Shown here: piece after piece, positions 10,769-21,982 of the stretch
Numbering within the stretch: the stretch's first letter is position 1
Layout: every line of letters starts with the position of its first letter
Assembly: GCA_019279435.1 (NCBI GenBank)
Contig: JAAALK010000287.1
Coordinates: 87,191,532-87,255,531 of the forward strand
DNA from: Zizania palustris
Taxonomy: Eukaryota; Streptophyta; Magnoliopsida; Poales; Poaceae
DNA: 64,000 bases
Direction: 5' to 3'
Notes under the pieces: generated by a model
Databases searched by the model: none
The model's input: the letters and a program-made list of their open reading frames with translations, nothing else
What the model was told of the DNA's origin: nothing
Position numbers and translations under genes: made by a program

Positions 10769-11927
10769 TCAGATTTCCCGTTAGGTAATCTCGATCTGCT
10801 TTTGTTTTTACCTAGAGTCCAGAAAACCGCACCAAAAAAAATTCCCCACCGAGAACCCCTTTGTGCCTTGTGATTTTGATTTCAATTTTAACCTTGTTGA
10901 GTTTGTGTTCTTGGTCGAGTCTTGTTGCTGGTTTAGTCATCCCTCTGTGTCGTTTGAGTAGTAGTTGTTCTTGTGTCTCAGAAAAAAATTCCCCACCGAA
11001 ACCCCCCTCCCTTCCGCAACCCTACTTTGTTTTCCACATCGACTCTTGTGAACCCCCTTCAGTAAAATAGGCATAACTTTTCGCTCGTTTGGCAAATAAA
11101 TCTGAAATGTTTTGAGCGTGTTCCTGACCCAATTTGGGGGGTACCCTAACTGGGTTTCCCAGTTAACCCTCACCAGAATCGCCAAAAAAATCAGTAAGAT
11201 AAAGAAAAAAATTGGTCAAAGTTTTTGCTCGCCGGACAGCGAACTTGTTTGAATTTTTGTGAGCCACATCCCACCTCAGTTGTAGGTGCCAATTTTTGTG
11301 GTTGCATCTCTGGTCATCCTTGTTCAAAAAAAAATAGAGTGAAAAAAAAGGAGAAAAAAATATAAAAAAAAAGAGAGAAGCGGTAAGTTGCTTGTCCGAA
11401 CTCTTGTCCGAACTCTTGTCCGATCTCTTGTCCGATCAGTGGCAGGCAGTGGCAGTTTCTGCTTGTCCAATCCCTTGTCCGATCTCTTGTCCGATCTCTT
11501 GTCCGATCTCTTGTCCGATCTGCAGAGAGCTGAATTTGGCCTGTGTTGCTACCATTTGAGTTTTGGGCACATAGTTTCCCTCTATTGCTTGAATTTTCAC
11601 CTTGGGAGCACTAAGGCCATCAACTTTGACGAGTACTAGGGAATACTTATTGAACTTGGTTTAACTGTTATTACTATCGCTAATCCTTGCTACTCACTTT
11701 GCCTTCCAAGCTACACCTTTCTCTTGGTCAGGACAGGTTCATTTCTTGCAATTGTACACCACCCTCCACTTGGTTCATCACTTGTAGGCCGGTGACCTCA
11801 CTGCGGCGTGGTAAGAACACTTGCAAGCGTGGGTAAGGCGCTTGACGGATTGCTTCCACCACACATCCAGCACCCACCTAGCTGTTTATATAAGGATTAT
11901 TCTTTGTTGCTTTGTCTTTTCACTAAC
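10769..11927 (+). other. G1 untranslated leader
   Basis: About 1.16 kb separate the primer site from the first good ATG. There are A-rich runs near 11325-11380 and a 12-bp minisatellite at 11391-11520. I see no conserved protein. The short open stretches here are low complexity or repeat-derived. Confidence 0.65.
11391..11520 (+). repeat. 12-bp minisatellite in the G1 leader
   Basis: Nine copies of CTTGTCCGA(A/T)CT-like units are arranged as blocks of four and five, separated by about 25 bp. They read as repeated Leu-Val-Arg codons in one frame, but nothing suggests translation. The leaders of G2 and G3 do not share this unit. Confidence 0.85.
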
Positions 11928-12548
11928 ATGGCAGCACTTATTGTACAACGTGATTTGAGCACTCACATGGACCAGGACGACCAGGCACAACGGAACAATA
12001 TATTTCAGACCTTCTTCCTCGTCAATAATCGTCGTGCGTGTGTCATCATCGACAGCGGTAGTTGCAACAATTTGGTGAGCCTCGACGTGGTAACTAAGCT
12101 TCAACTTCCCACACGTGCACATCTGCACCCTTACCACGTGCAATGGTTCAACAATAGCGGTGAGGTCATGGTAACACAAACTGCTCACATCGAATTTTCC
12201 ATTGGTACATACTTCGGAGTTGCTGAATTTGATGTAGTACCAATGCAAGCATGTTCTCTATTACTTGGTAGACCTTGGGTATATGATACTGATGCTACAC
12301 ACCATTGTAGGAGCAATAAGTACACATTTATGTATAAAGGAAAGAAAGTTACATTGCTTCCTATGACTCCTGCTGAAATTGTGAAATTTGAACAAGAAAA
12401 ACGTGCTAGGGACGCACAAAAGAGCAAACAACCTTCTAAAAATCAGCAAGTAGCTAAAACACCTTCGAGGCAACAAAAAGACAAAGTTGTTTCTCCTTCC
12501 TCATCACAAGTTTTCTTGGTCTTGCAGGTTTCTAACGGCGTTTTGTGA
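11928..12548 (+). pseudogene. G1 protease region
   Basis: This open frame of about 206 codons begins with an ATG at 11928 (MAALIVQRD). It contains the retropepsin site IIDSGSCNNLV followed by the SLLLGRPWVYDTDA motif, and in G3 the same domain follows the gag zinc knuckle. In G1 no gag precedes it, so the start is either a chance ATG or created by the deletion. The frame ends at 12546-12548, just past the point (about 12505) where protease linker sequence is joined to the last codons of RT. The active-site DSG is intact. The frame cannot be read through into the rest of pol. Confidence 0.85.
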
Positions 12549-14560
12549 AAGATTTCGGCACCATAGCCGGTCCTTTACCTGAGTTGACCAAGAAGGGAGT
12601 TACTTCTACTTGGGAGCCAGCACAAGAACAAACTTTTGCCACACTCAAGGATCGCCTTACACGTGCACCTCTACTTCAGCTACCCGACTTCAGTAAGCAT
12701 GTTGAGTTAGAATGTGGTGCTAGTGGTGTTGGAATAGGAGATGTGCTGCTACAAGGAGGTAAACCCATGACCTATTCTAGTGAGAAATTGCATGGTCCAC
12801 AATTGAATTATTTTACCCATGATAAGGAATTATATGCCTTAGTGCGTGTGCTTGAAACTTGGCAACATTACCTTTTGCCTAAGGAGTTTATTATACATTC
12901 TGATCATGACACACTCAAATATTTGAGAGGGCAAGCTAAACTGAATCGTAGACATGTTAAATGGGTTGAATTTATTGAATCTTTCCCATACATTGTGAAA
13001 TACAAGAATGGCAAAGAAAATGTGGTTGCTGATGCATTGTCTCGTAGGATTGTTCTTTTATCTCAACTTGATATCAACATTCTAGATTTGGAAAGTTTGA
13101 AAGATTTGTATGTTGTAGATAAAGAATTTGCTGAACCATTCACTAAATGTAATGATGGGAAAGACTGGAAAACATTTCATGTTTATGACGGTTTCTTGTC
13201 CCATGCTAACAAGCTATGTGTTCCAGATTCGTCCGTACGTTTGCTGTTGTTGCAGGAATCACATGGCGGTGGATTAATGGAACATTTTGGGAGAGAAAAG
13301 ACTTTGGCCCTGCTGTCCAATAATTTTTATTGGCTAAAGATGCGGAGAGATGTTGAACGATTTGTGCAGCGTTGTGCCACATACCATAAAGCTAAGTCCA
13401 AACTTAACCCATATGGTTTGTATACTCCACTTCCTGTTTCTAGTGCACCTTGGGGAGATATTAGCATGAACTTTATTGTGGGATTGCCTAGAACAAAGAG
13501 GGGGAGAGACTCCATATTTGTAAGAGTGGATAGGTTTTCTAAAATGGCACACTTTATTCCCTGTCACAAGACCAACGATGCTTCACATATTGCTGACTTA
13601 TTTTTCAGGGAAATTGTGAGATTGCACGGGATGCCTAGAGCCATTGTTTCAGATCATGATGTGAAGTTTATGAGTTACTTTTGGAAGACAATGTGGGCCA
13701 AGCTTGGCACAAAATTGCTATTTTCAACAACTTGTCACCCGCAAACTGATGGTCCAACAGAGGGGGTAAACCGTACACTCTCCATGTTGCTGCAAACAAT
13801 GATTAAGAAGAACTTGAAGGAATGGGAGGACTGCCTTCCACATGTGGAATTTGCATACAATAGAGCTGTTCACTCAACAACACAATTGTGCCCGTCTGAA
13901 GTGGTGTATGGTTTTAAGCCAATCACACCACTTGATTTGCTGCCACTTCCTTTTCAAGAGAGAGCAAACATGGAGGCAACTAAGCGTGCAGAGTTTGTGA
14001 AAGCTATGCATCTGAAGACCAGGGAAGTTATAGAAAAGAAGGCACGCTATTTTGCTCAAAAGACAAATAAAGGAAGAAAGAAGATGTTTTTCAAACCAGG
14101 AGATCTTGTTTGGTTGTACTTGCGCAAGGATCGTTTTCCTGCTTTGAGAAAGTTTAAATTGATGCCCCGTGCTGATGATTTAAAACCCTATTTGGGAGCT
14201 GACGATGAGCTTGAGTCGAGGACGACTCCAATTCAAGAGGGGGAGGATGATGAGGACATCACTTCACATGATACACACATGGAGCCTCCACCTACAATTC
14301 AGTTACTAGGACGAATCACACGCGCCCGTGCCCGTCGCTTGAACCATGAGGTTAATTCTTTCCTTAGCAACTATGTCAATATTTGTTTGGATGGGATGCT
14401 ACTGAATACTAGTGATATTTTGTTGCTTAGGAACATGGGAGATGGAATAGAAGAGTTGGAGCTGAAGACGGAGTCGCACGGATGTTTTGAAGTCAAGATT
14501 TCGCTGGTTCGGACTACATCAACCACCCTGCACCAAAATGGGCATAACTTCCTCATATGA
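12545..14560 (+). pseudogene. G1 pol: RNase H and integrase, running into the 3' LTR
   Basis: This open frame of about 670 codons covers the very end of RT, RNase H (about residues 40-160), integrase with a zinc-binding N-terminus (about 225-290) and catalytic core (about 300-450), and a C-terminal tail. The frame is long, but key residues are lost. RNase H reads LECGASG where G3 has LECDASG, and integrase reads DISMNF where G3 has DISMDF. IVSDHD and TEGVNRTL keep the other two integrase acidic residues. RT motifs, including the YFDD box, are missing. The last 104 codons lie inside the 3' LTR. It probably moved using proteins from a relative. Confidence 0.9.
14235..14247 (+). promoter_or_regulatory. 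G1 polypurine tract
   Basis: AAGAGGGGGAGGA directly precedes the 3' LTR and would prime plus-strand DNA. It lies within the pol coding frame (EGEDDED). Confidence 0.85.
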
Positions 14561-15133
14561 AGTCCGATTGGCGCGTTCTTTGACTTTTTGGAAAGCTGAG
14601 GAGAAGACGGATCGTTTTCCGTTGGTTTCACCTCATTTGGAGTCTCGAGTCGTTCCGTTTGATTTAAACAGTCCTGCGTGACAGAACTGGGCCATGTTGG
14701 CCCATAGTCTGAGTCTGTACGTCTTCTAGCCCACAGCCCGTGTCTGTTCGCCTTCCACAGGCTGCCACCCTATATATTCTCATGCCAGCCGCCTCTAGGG
14801 TTAGGTTTTGCTTTGTTTGCATCTACACTTGTGTGTTTAGATCCCGCCTCTTGCACCGGACCGATTGGCTGCTGCATTGGCGTTTGTGAAACCTCACCTT
14901 ATCATCGTTTGTCTGTGATTTGGCATTCGACTTGTATCCTTCCTGTTCTTGCTTGTGTTCTTGGGTTCGCTTGCAGGAATTAGCCTTCGTGGCGAGGTCA
15001 ATCGCGTCCTGCGTGGTTGATAACCAACGGAGACAGTGGTGTAACGATTGCAAGGTTTTGTTCCGCCGGACCAGAGCCTTGGATCGCCAAGCTATCCTTT
15101 ACCTACCGGAAGATCGGGACCACTCCCCCATCA
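14248..15133 (+). repeat. G1 3' LTR
   Basis: This 886-bp LTR matches 9845-10754 apart from about 15 substitutions and a 24-bp gap near 15090. The GATCA duplication follows at 15134-15138. Confidence 0.93.
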
Positions 15134-15138
15134 GATCA

Positions 15139-17420
15139 TGAGTAGGCGCTCAAGGTTCTCCATACCTTGGACCCTAAGATCTGGGAGATCAAGGTATCAT
15201 TTATCATTAAGAGCACATCTTATGATACCTTGACAATTTCTAAGTTGTTTAGCAAGCTGAAGGCCACTGAGGTTGATACCCAGTTGAGATCAAATCTCAC
15301 TAGCTCTAGATCAAAAACCCTAGCCCTTGCTACACCTTCTGCTGACCCCTCTTCTGTGAGCTATGCTGGGTTCTCCTTGATGTCTATCACTGAGGACTAG
15401 CTCGAGTCATTAGGAGATGATGACATGTGTCTTTTTAACAACCGGGTGCGTCGTGTTTATGACAAAAGAATGTTCAAAAGACACGGCATGAAATCCAGGT
15501 GCTTTGAGTGTGGTCACCCAGGACACTTCATCGCCAACTGCCCCAAGCACAATGGTCACAAGAAGGGCACCGGTGGTGGCTTCTATGACTCCGGCAAGCA
15601 CGACATCTCTTCCTTCACAAAGGGCAAGCTAAAGACCAGATTCTTCAGAAAGGCCCTGAAGGACTACCAGCGTGAGAAAAGAAGCGCGACAAGGCCTTCT
15701 TCGCCGAGATGGATAAAAGCTACTCCAAGCGGTCCACGTCTTCTTCCTCTTCATCAAGCTCAAGCGATGAGGAGATTGTCTTCAAGAAGGGGAAGGACAA
15801 GGACGATCCGGCGGGCCTCTGCTTCATGGCCTTCGGGGATAGGCCGAAGAGCAACCCACATCAACACCGAAGATCCCGCAAGAGCTTCTGCTCAATGACT
15901 CTTGGGGATAAGGAAGAAAAGGGATCCTCCGATGACTCCGACGACGACGAAAATGAGAAGGTATCATCTTATGAACGTGAAATCGTTGATTTACTTGAAA
16001 GTAATTGTCAGGAGTTGAAATATCGGGAAAAACTACTTAGAGGGGCTATGAAGAGGATAGATGAATTGGAGAGCGAGCTTGTCGTGGCCAACGGCAGAAT
16101 TGAGAGTCTATCTTCTTCCCCTTGCTTGGGTGATAGCAGGGAGTGCCCAAAGTGTGAGGTGTTTCTGTGTGACCTGACGACTCTGAATTCCAGGTACACG
16201 GAAAGGGTTGATGAGAGGGACGCTTTGGCCACTGAGCTTGAGAGCGCTCAGCTGGAGCTAAAAGATGCTCATGCCGCTGTCGTCGTGCTCTGTGTTAATT
16301 GCCCATCCCATCTAGCTAGTTTAGTTGAGCTGAAAGCCAAGGGTGATGAGCAATTGGGCGATTTGGAGAGAGTTAGAGCTGAGCTGGGGCAGACTAGGCT
16401 AGAGCTTGAGACACTGTCAGTTCCACCCTATGTCTGTGAGAACTGCTTGTCTCTTAGGTTGGAGTTGATCAAGCTGAAAGCCGAGAAGTCTGTCCAGGTT
16501 GATAGAGAGTGTGAGACCTGCTTGTCTCAGGTGGAGGTTCTAGCTTCCTTGAGAGAGGAGCTAGCTGATGACTAAAATGAGAATTTTTACCTCCGTCAAA
16601 TCCTGAGTTGGGTGAGTGCCGGAGAGCCACAACTCGGCATGATGATCCAGCAGTTTAAGAGGCAGGATGGGTTTGGGGTAGGCTACACCTACACCAAGGC
16701 TGACTTTGAGAGTGCTATTAGTCGGGTAGTGGAGTGGAGTAAAATGACTCCTAAACAAAGATACCCCAAGACTCACTCCACTGAGTCTTTCCAGGCTAGT
16801 CAGCCCAAGGATGGAGTGTTCCAAGAACAGCTTAAAGCTCCACCCAAGAAGCCCATCTGGGTTCCGAAGCCCAAACACCTCCACACTTCTGTAGACTCTC
16901 TTCCTGGACCCTCTCACACCAAGAAGTCTACACCAAACACCACCAAGACCAAGAACCCCAAGCCTCAACCACATCCCAAGAAGCCCACCTACCACTGTGA
17001 GTATTGTTAGAGATACGGGCATCTTGCGGAGTTTTGCTTCAGAAGGAAGCGGGTTGAGAGAGTAGAGAGAGCTCGTGGTGACCAGGAGCAGTTCTACCAG
17101 CACGGTGGTAGACTGAGAGTTCCTCGACGCAGGGAGAGGCTGGAGGCCAGGACGCGTCGTGTAGGTGGTGGTAGAGGAGACGGCTTTCATGCCCGTGCTC
17201 TGAATGGTGGTGTTCGTGCCAGTAGAGCTCTAGGACGTTTTTGATACGGTCCAGGACCTCATGGCCGAGGTTCTAGGCAGAACCATGGACCGCGCTTTGA
17301 GCCGTGTTTTGGTCCAGATCCTTATGATGATTTCTGCTTTCCATCTTTTGAGCAGATGGCTCGACACTGGTTTAGTTCTTTTGCTAAACCTGGTGCCGGA
17401 CCATTTGCTCCCCCTTACAA
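15139..17420 (+). pseudogene. C1 gag, C-terminal part
   Basis: Gag resumes here after G1. It contains the end of the capsid-type domain (15139-15400), a first CCHC knuckle (CFECGHPGHFIANC, near 15500), a Ser/Asp/Glu-rich stretch (15720-15960), a long coiled coil with recurring ELESE-type heptads (15970-16560), a Pro/Lys-rich linker, and a second knuckle-like motif near 16990 (CEYC, then RYGHLAEFC). The long coiled-coil extension is a Sirevirus trait. Damage includes stops at 15143, 15398, 16573 and 17008 and a one-base frame change near 15677 in an A-run. It is non-functional. Confidence 0.87.
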
Positions 17421-17429
17421 CAACTGATT

Positions 17430-17861
17430 GTGCAGGATCGGGGACTGGAAGACGTTTGGATCATGGACTCAGGATGCTCTCGCCACATGACGGGACATCG
17501 CAGATGGTTCTCCAGTCTCTCTCCCCCGAGCTCCAAGGAATACATCACCTTCGGGAACAGTGGTCAAGGGAAGGTACACGGCATTGGCTCAATTCGCATC
17601 TCAGACCATTTCTCTTTGAAGAACATTGCTTTGGTTGGAAATTTGAACTTCAATTTGATTTCTGTTTCGCAACTTCTTGAGAATGGTTTGGAGGTTCGTT
17701 TTAAGAAGGGCAGTTCTTCTGTGAGTGATTCTAGAGGGTCTTTGATTTGCCAGATCTTACCTTTCGGTAAGGTTTTTTGAATTGACTTCTCTAGTTCTTT
17801 TGGCTCTTCTCAATGTTTGATTGCTAGATCCTCCTCTGAGCTCTAGAAGTGGCATAGGAGG
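17430..17861 (+). pseudogene. C1 protease
   Basis: This is copia-type aspartic protease, which would process the polyprotein. It reads VWIMDSGCSRHMTG at the active site, then GSIRISDHFSLKNIALVGNL and LISVSQLLENG, as expected of the family. The DSG triad is intact. The frame meets stops at 17778 and 17845, the second just before the pre-integrase motif KWHRRLGHLS. The knuckle region upstream is in another frame. Confidence 0.87.
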
Positions 17862-18710
17862 TTGGGCCATTTGAGTTTTGATCTGCTAGTTAGAATGAGC
17901 TCAATGGACCTCATCCGAGGATTGCCCAAGCTTAAGATGGAGAAGGATCTAGTTTGCCATCCCTGTCGTCATGGGAAAATGGTTGCCGCTTCTCACTCAC
18001 TTGTGACTCAGGTGATGACTTCGTATCCGGGTGAGCTATTACTCATGGACACTGTTGGTCCAACTCGGGTACGCTCAGTCGGTGGGAAGTGGTACGCGCT
18101 TGTGATTGTTGACGATTTTTCTCGATTCTCATGGGTTTTCTTCTTGGAGTCTAAGGATGAGACTTTTCATTTTGTTCATGACCTGATTTTGAAGCTGAAG
18201 AATGAGAACAATGGTTGGATGCGAGCGATTCGCTCTGACAACGGCTCTGAGTTCAAGAACTCTCAGTTCGTCAGTTTCTGTAGTGATTAGGGTCTTGATC
18301 ATCAGTTTTCTGCTCCTTACACTCCCCCACAGAATGGTGTTGTGGAACGAAAGAACCTCACGCTAGTCGAGATGGCCAGGACAATGCTCAATGAGCACAT
18401 GACTCCTAGGCATTTTTGGGCTGAAGCCATGAATACGGCTTGCTATCTGGCCAACCGCATTTTTCTTAGAGCTTACCTAGGTAAGACTTCGTATGTGTTG
18501 CGGTTTGGCAGACAACCCAAGGTGATCCACTTGCGTGCGTTTGGCTGCAAGTGCTTTGTGCTCAAGAAGGGAGGGCATTTGGACAAGTTTGAGTCTCGTT
18601 GTTGGGATGGAGTTTTTCTTGGTTATGCTTTGCATTCTCGAGGCTTCCGTGTTTGGAACCTCGACTAACAGCAGCTTGTCGAGACTTGCGAGGTTTCTTT
18701 TGATGAGTCA
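17862..18710 (+). pseudogene. C1 integrase
   Basis: A GAG-pre-integrase motif (RRLGHLSFDLLVRMS) with a Cys pair (CHPCRHGKM) leads into the catalytic core. All three acidic residues survive: LLLMDTVGP, AIRSDNGSEF and NGVVERKN. In-frame stops lie at 18288 and 18666. The C-terminal part includes LRAFGCKCFVL and FLGYALHSRGFRVWN, as in Sireviruses. The frame is the same as the protease upstream, so the lesions are point changes only. Confidence 0.88.
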
Positions 18711-20055
18711 TTGCCTTCTTTGACTCCTTCTTTTGAGCCTTCTGGTGATGGTGAGCTCGGAGAGTCCATCTTCGAAGAAGATGATGACACTCCAACTATT
18801 GATGAGGGTGGGCCTTCTGCACAACCTGCAGAACCCACACCTTCTAAGACTTCGACTGAGGACGAGGGCGGACCTCTGATCACCTCTTCCACTTCGATCG
18901 AGCCCCCTCAATCGAGTCCAGAGGTGCCAGCTGCTGACTCCGGTGAGGTGACTTTAGATCACCAGGGATCCCGAGCAGTTCAGCGTGATCACCCCTCAAA
19001 GCTCATCATCGGTGATTTGTCTGAGAGGACTTTGCGTTCTTTTGTTGACTCGCTTGTTGTGTTTGCTGAATCTGCTTTTGTTGCATCTTTTGAGACCAAA
19101 GACGTTTCTCATGCTCTTTCTGATTCAAATTGGATAAATGCCATGCAAGAAGAGCTTGAGAATTTTGTCCGCAATCGGGTTTGGACACTAGTTGAGCTGC
19201 CACCCGGATGCAACCCCATAGGCACCAAGTGGGTGTTCAAAAACAAGCAAGGCGAAGATGGGGTTGTGGTGTGCAACAAAGCTCAACTAGTTGCCCAGGG
19301 TTTTTGCTAGAAGGAGGGTATTGACTTTGAAGAAACATTCGCCCTTGTTTCCCGTCTTGAGTCCATTCATATTATTTTAGCTTTTGCCGCTTCGAAGGGT
19401 TTTAAGCTTTTTCAAATGGATGTCAAGAGTGCTTTTCTGAACGGGTACATAGAGGAGGAAGTTTATGCTAGGTAGCCCCCCGGGTTTTGAGAACCCTAAG
19501 TTTCCTCGACATGTTTTTAAGCTGCAGAAAGCTTTATACGGTCTGAAGCAAGCCCCTAGGGCTTGGTATGATCGGTTGGGGAAGGGCTTTGTGATGGGTT
19601 ATGTGGATAAAACTCTTTTCTTGCTCAGAGATGCTTCAGATATCTTAGTCCCTCAAATTTACGTATATGATATTATCTTTGGCGGTACTACTGATGCTCT
19701 TGTGTCCAAGTTTTCTAAGCAGATGCACAGTGAGTTTGAGATGAGCCTCATGGGTGAGCTCAAGTACTTCCTAGGGCTCCAGATCAAACAGACCAAGGAC
19801 GGCACCTTCATCCACCAGGGTAAGTACACTTGGGACATGTTGAAGAAATTCGACTTTGGTGGAGAGCTGAAGCCTCAGATGAATGGGCACATCTGGGGCC
19901 TGGACAAGGACAAGAGCGGCGTCAAGGTCAATGAGAGAGAGTTTCGAGGGATGATCGGTTCACTGTTGTACTTGACGGTGATGAGGCCAGACATACAGTT
20001 CGTCGTGGGACTGTGCGCGCGCTTCCAGTTTTCACCCCACGCGTCTCATCGGTAG
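18711..20055 (+). pseudogene. C1 linker and reverse transcriptase
   Basis: An acidic, Pro/Ser-rich linker (18711-19010) precedes RT motifs NWINAMQEELENF, GTKWVFKNK, FQMDVKSAFLNGYI and LYGLKQAPRAWYDR. The polymerase box reads IYVYDIIFG where copia elements have IYVDDIIFG, so a catalytic Asp is replaced by Tyr. Other lesions are stops at 19308 and about 19474, a one-base gain near 19490 and a stop at 20053. The element could not copy itself. Confidence 0.87.
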
Positions 20056-20604
20056 GCTGTCAAGCGCATTTTCAGGTATTTCACCTATGCGCCCGATCTA
20101 GGTCTTTATTATTCAGCATCATCATCTCTTGATTTATCTAGCTTTTCGGACGCTGACTTTGGTGGGTGCCAGTTGGATCGCAAGTCGACTTCCGGTACTT
20201 GCCAGTTTCTTGGTTCGTCTCTTGTTTCTTGGTCTTCTCAAAAACAGTCTGGACTTGCACTTTCGACCACTGAGGACGAGTATGTAGCTGCTGCTAGCTG
20301 CTGCTCAGAGTTGGTTTGGATGATTTCCACTTTGCGAGATTTTGGGTTATTCTTTCCTACCAGAGTTCCTCTGTTTTGCGACAGCACCAGTGCTATTAGT
20401 GTAGGGAAAAACCCTTGTCTCCATTCAAAAACCAAACACATTGATGTGCGCTTTCACTTTCTGCGGGATCAATATGAGAAAGGTGTCATTGAACTTGTTC
20501 ATGTTGATACCCATCATCAGTTAGCTGACATTTTCACCAAACCCCTAGATCAGTCTACTTTTGAGCGTTTACGAGGGGATTTGGTTGTTGTGTATCCTTT
20601 CTAG
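20056..20604 (+). pseudogene. C1 RNase H
   Basis: Copia RNase H is recognisable by FSDADFGGCQLDRKSTSG, STTEDEYVAAASCCSELVW and FCDSTSAISVGKNP, with the acidic residues in place. It is followed by the usual C-terminal ADIFTKPLD motif and a stop at 20602-20604. The frame matches the second half of RT. The domain looks intact, but it sits in a disabled polyprotein. Confidence 0.88.
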
Positions 20605-21982
20605 GATATTTTGCGTCAGTTTTCTTTCTTCTTTACTCTTTTCTTGAGTCTTTTTGTGTGTGTTCATATCATACATACTCACATATCACACTTTTGAGCT
20701 TGCTTCTGTTATATTTTTGAACTGCTTTACAAAGTCTAGCTGGTACATGCTTTTGATTACTTTTCGATGATCATGCTTTGTTTCAGTTCACTTGATATGT
20801 CTGATATCTGTCATATGCATGGCTTTTATGCTTTAAAATTGAAAAATGATCACCATTGCTTCTGGTAACTAGCATGTGTAGGCTGAATACTTTTGCTATC
20901 TGTTACATGCCTTGTAGCTAGATCCTTACTTAGATGCAGATATGCAACTTGGACATCTATATGCTTTAACATGGAAAATGTGCTATAAAAATGATGTAAA
21001 ATCAGAAAAATCCATGCCTTTTTATGCATAATTTGAAAAGATCCAGGTGGGTTTGCTTTGTCACATTGCATTGTTCTTGATTGCGTACCATAACACTTTG
21101 GTATGAACTAGGATAGTGTAGTGTATGCCAAGACCAATGTCTTAAGCTTCTGATGGTCAAGTTTTGGCCTAGGCTTGACTTGGTCGGTTAGCATAAGGTT
21201 TGACATGCAAATAACCCTGGCAAAAATGAAAAAGGAAAAAGAATAAGCCTGAAAATTAAAAACATAACAAGTTTGCTGAAGCACATTGTTTTGGACAATG
21301 CTTATCTTGGTAGATATCAGTTAGTTTTTGTATCTCATGTTTTACCTTGCTTGTCAACTGGAAAATGTGGTGATGTTTTTGTTTACGAAAATTGAAAAAT
21401 GTGTGCTAATGACTTTCTTTAGATATCATCTGTTGCACTGATCTTGCCATGTGTCTTAGACAGTATGTCTTTTGCTATACCTGTTAGATGTTGTAATTGC
21501 AGTCAATCATATCTGAGAAGCATGCTTTCTTCACTACATCTGCACCCCAGTTGCATTCATTGCATATTTTGAGGGGGAGTTGCATTTCAGGGGGAGTCTG
21601 TGTCTCTTTAGAGTGCATTTAGTCTCGCTTGATGAGTTCAGTTGTCAACAAGGGGGAGAAATTTTGGGAGAAGAGTTTAAGCGGGAGTTTTGGCTTTCTC
21701 TGGGATTTGTTTCAGGGGGAGTTTTTGTCTCGTTTGTCCTTAGTCTTTGGATATCCTTGTTGATAATTCTGAGATTGCACTCGTTTTGAGCTTTTACTCT
21801 TGGTTAACCATAATGACCACTCTCGTGCTTTTGTTCGGCTTTCGGTCATTAGGGTTAAACTTTTATTTTATTTTCTTCTTCTCTATTTTCTTGTGCTTTG
21901 TTTTTGTGTTTCCACATGTGCTCGCAGGTACTGGAGAGCTGATGAAGAGAAGTGTTGACAATGCACTCATCAAGGGGGAGAT
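20605..21982 (+). other. C1 3' noncoding region with multiplied polypurine tracts
   Basis: About 1.4 kb lie between pol and the 3' LTR with no supported ORF. I looked for an envelope-like frame and found only short ones. GGGGGAG tracts occur near 21574, 21592, 21651 and 21716, and the functional one is at 21971-21981 beside the LTR. Clustered extra polypurine tracts are a known Sirevirus feature. Confidence 0.75.

Larger units (their letters stand above)
9845..15133 (+). mobile_element. G1: CRM-like Ty3/gypsy element, non-autonomous deletion derivative
   Basis: G1 has two LTRs (9845-10754 and 14248-15133), an initiator-Met-type primer site, a polypurine tract, and GATCA target duplications at 9840-9844 and 15134-15138. 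The internal region lacks gag and nearly all of RT: protease is joined to the last part of RT, followed by RNase H and integrase. The LTRs differ by about 15 substitutions plus a 24-bp deletion in the 3' copy (my count by eye). The motifs resemble the CRM clade of chromoviruses, including an integrase frame that runs into the 3' LTR. Confidence 0.9.

Noticed and set aside
11388..11639. Leu-Val-Arg repeat protein in the G1 leader
   Set aside because: It is the translation of a 12-bp minisatellite in an untranslated leader.
20605..21982. Possible envelope-like third ORF in the Sirevirus C1
   Set aside because: Some Sireviruses have one, but here only short frames exist, with no signal peptide or membrane pattern that I could defend.
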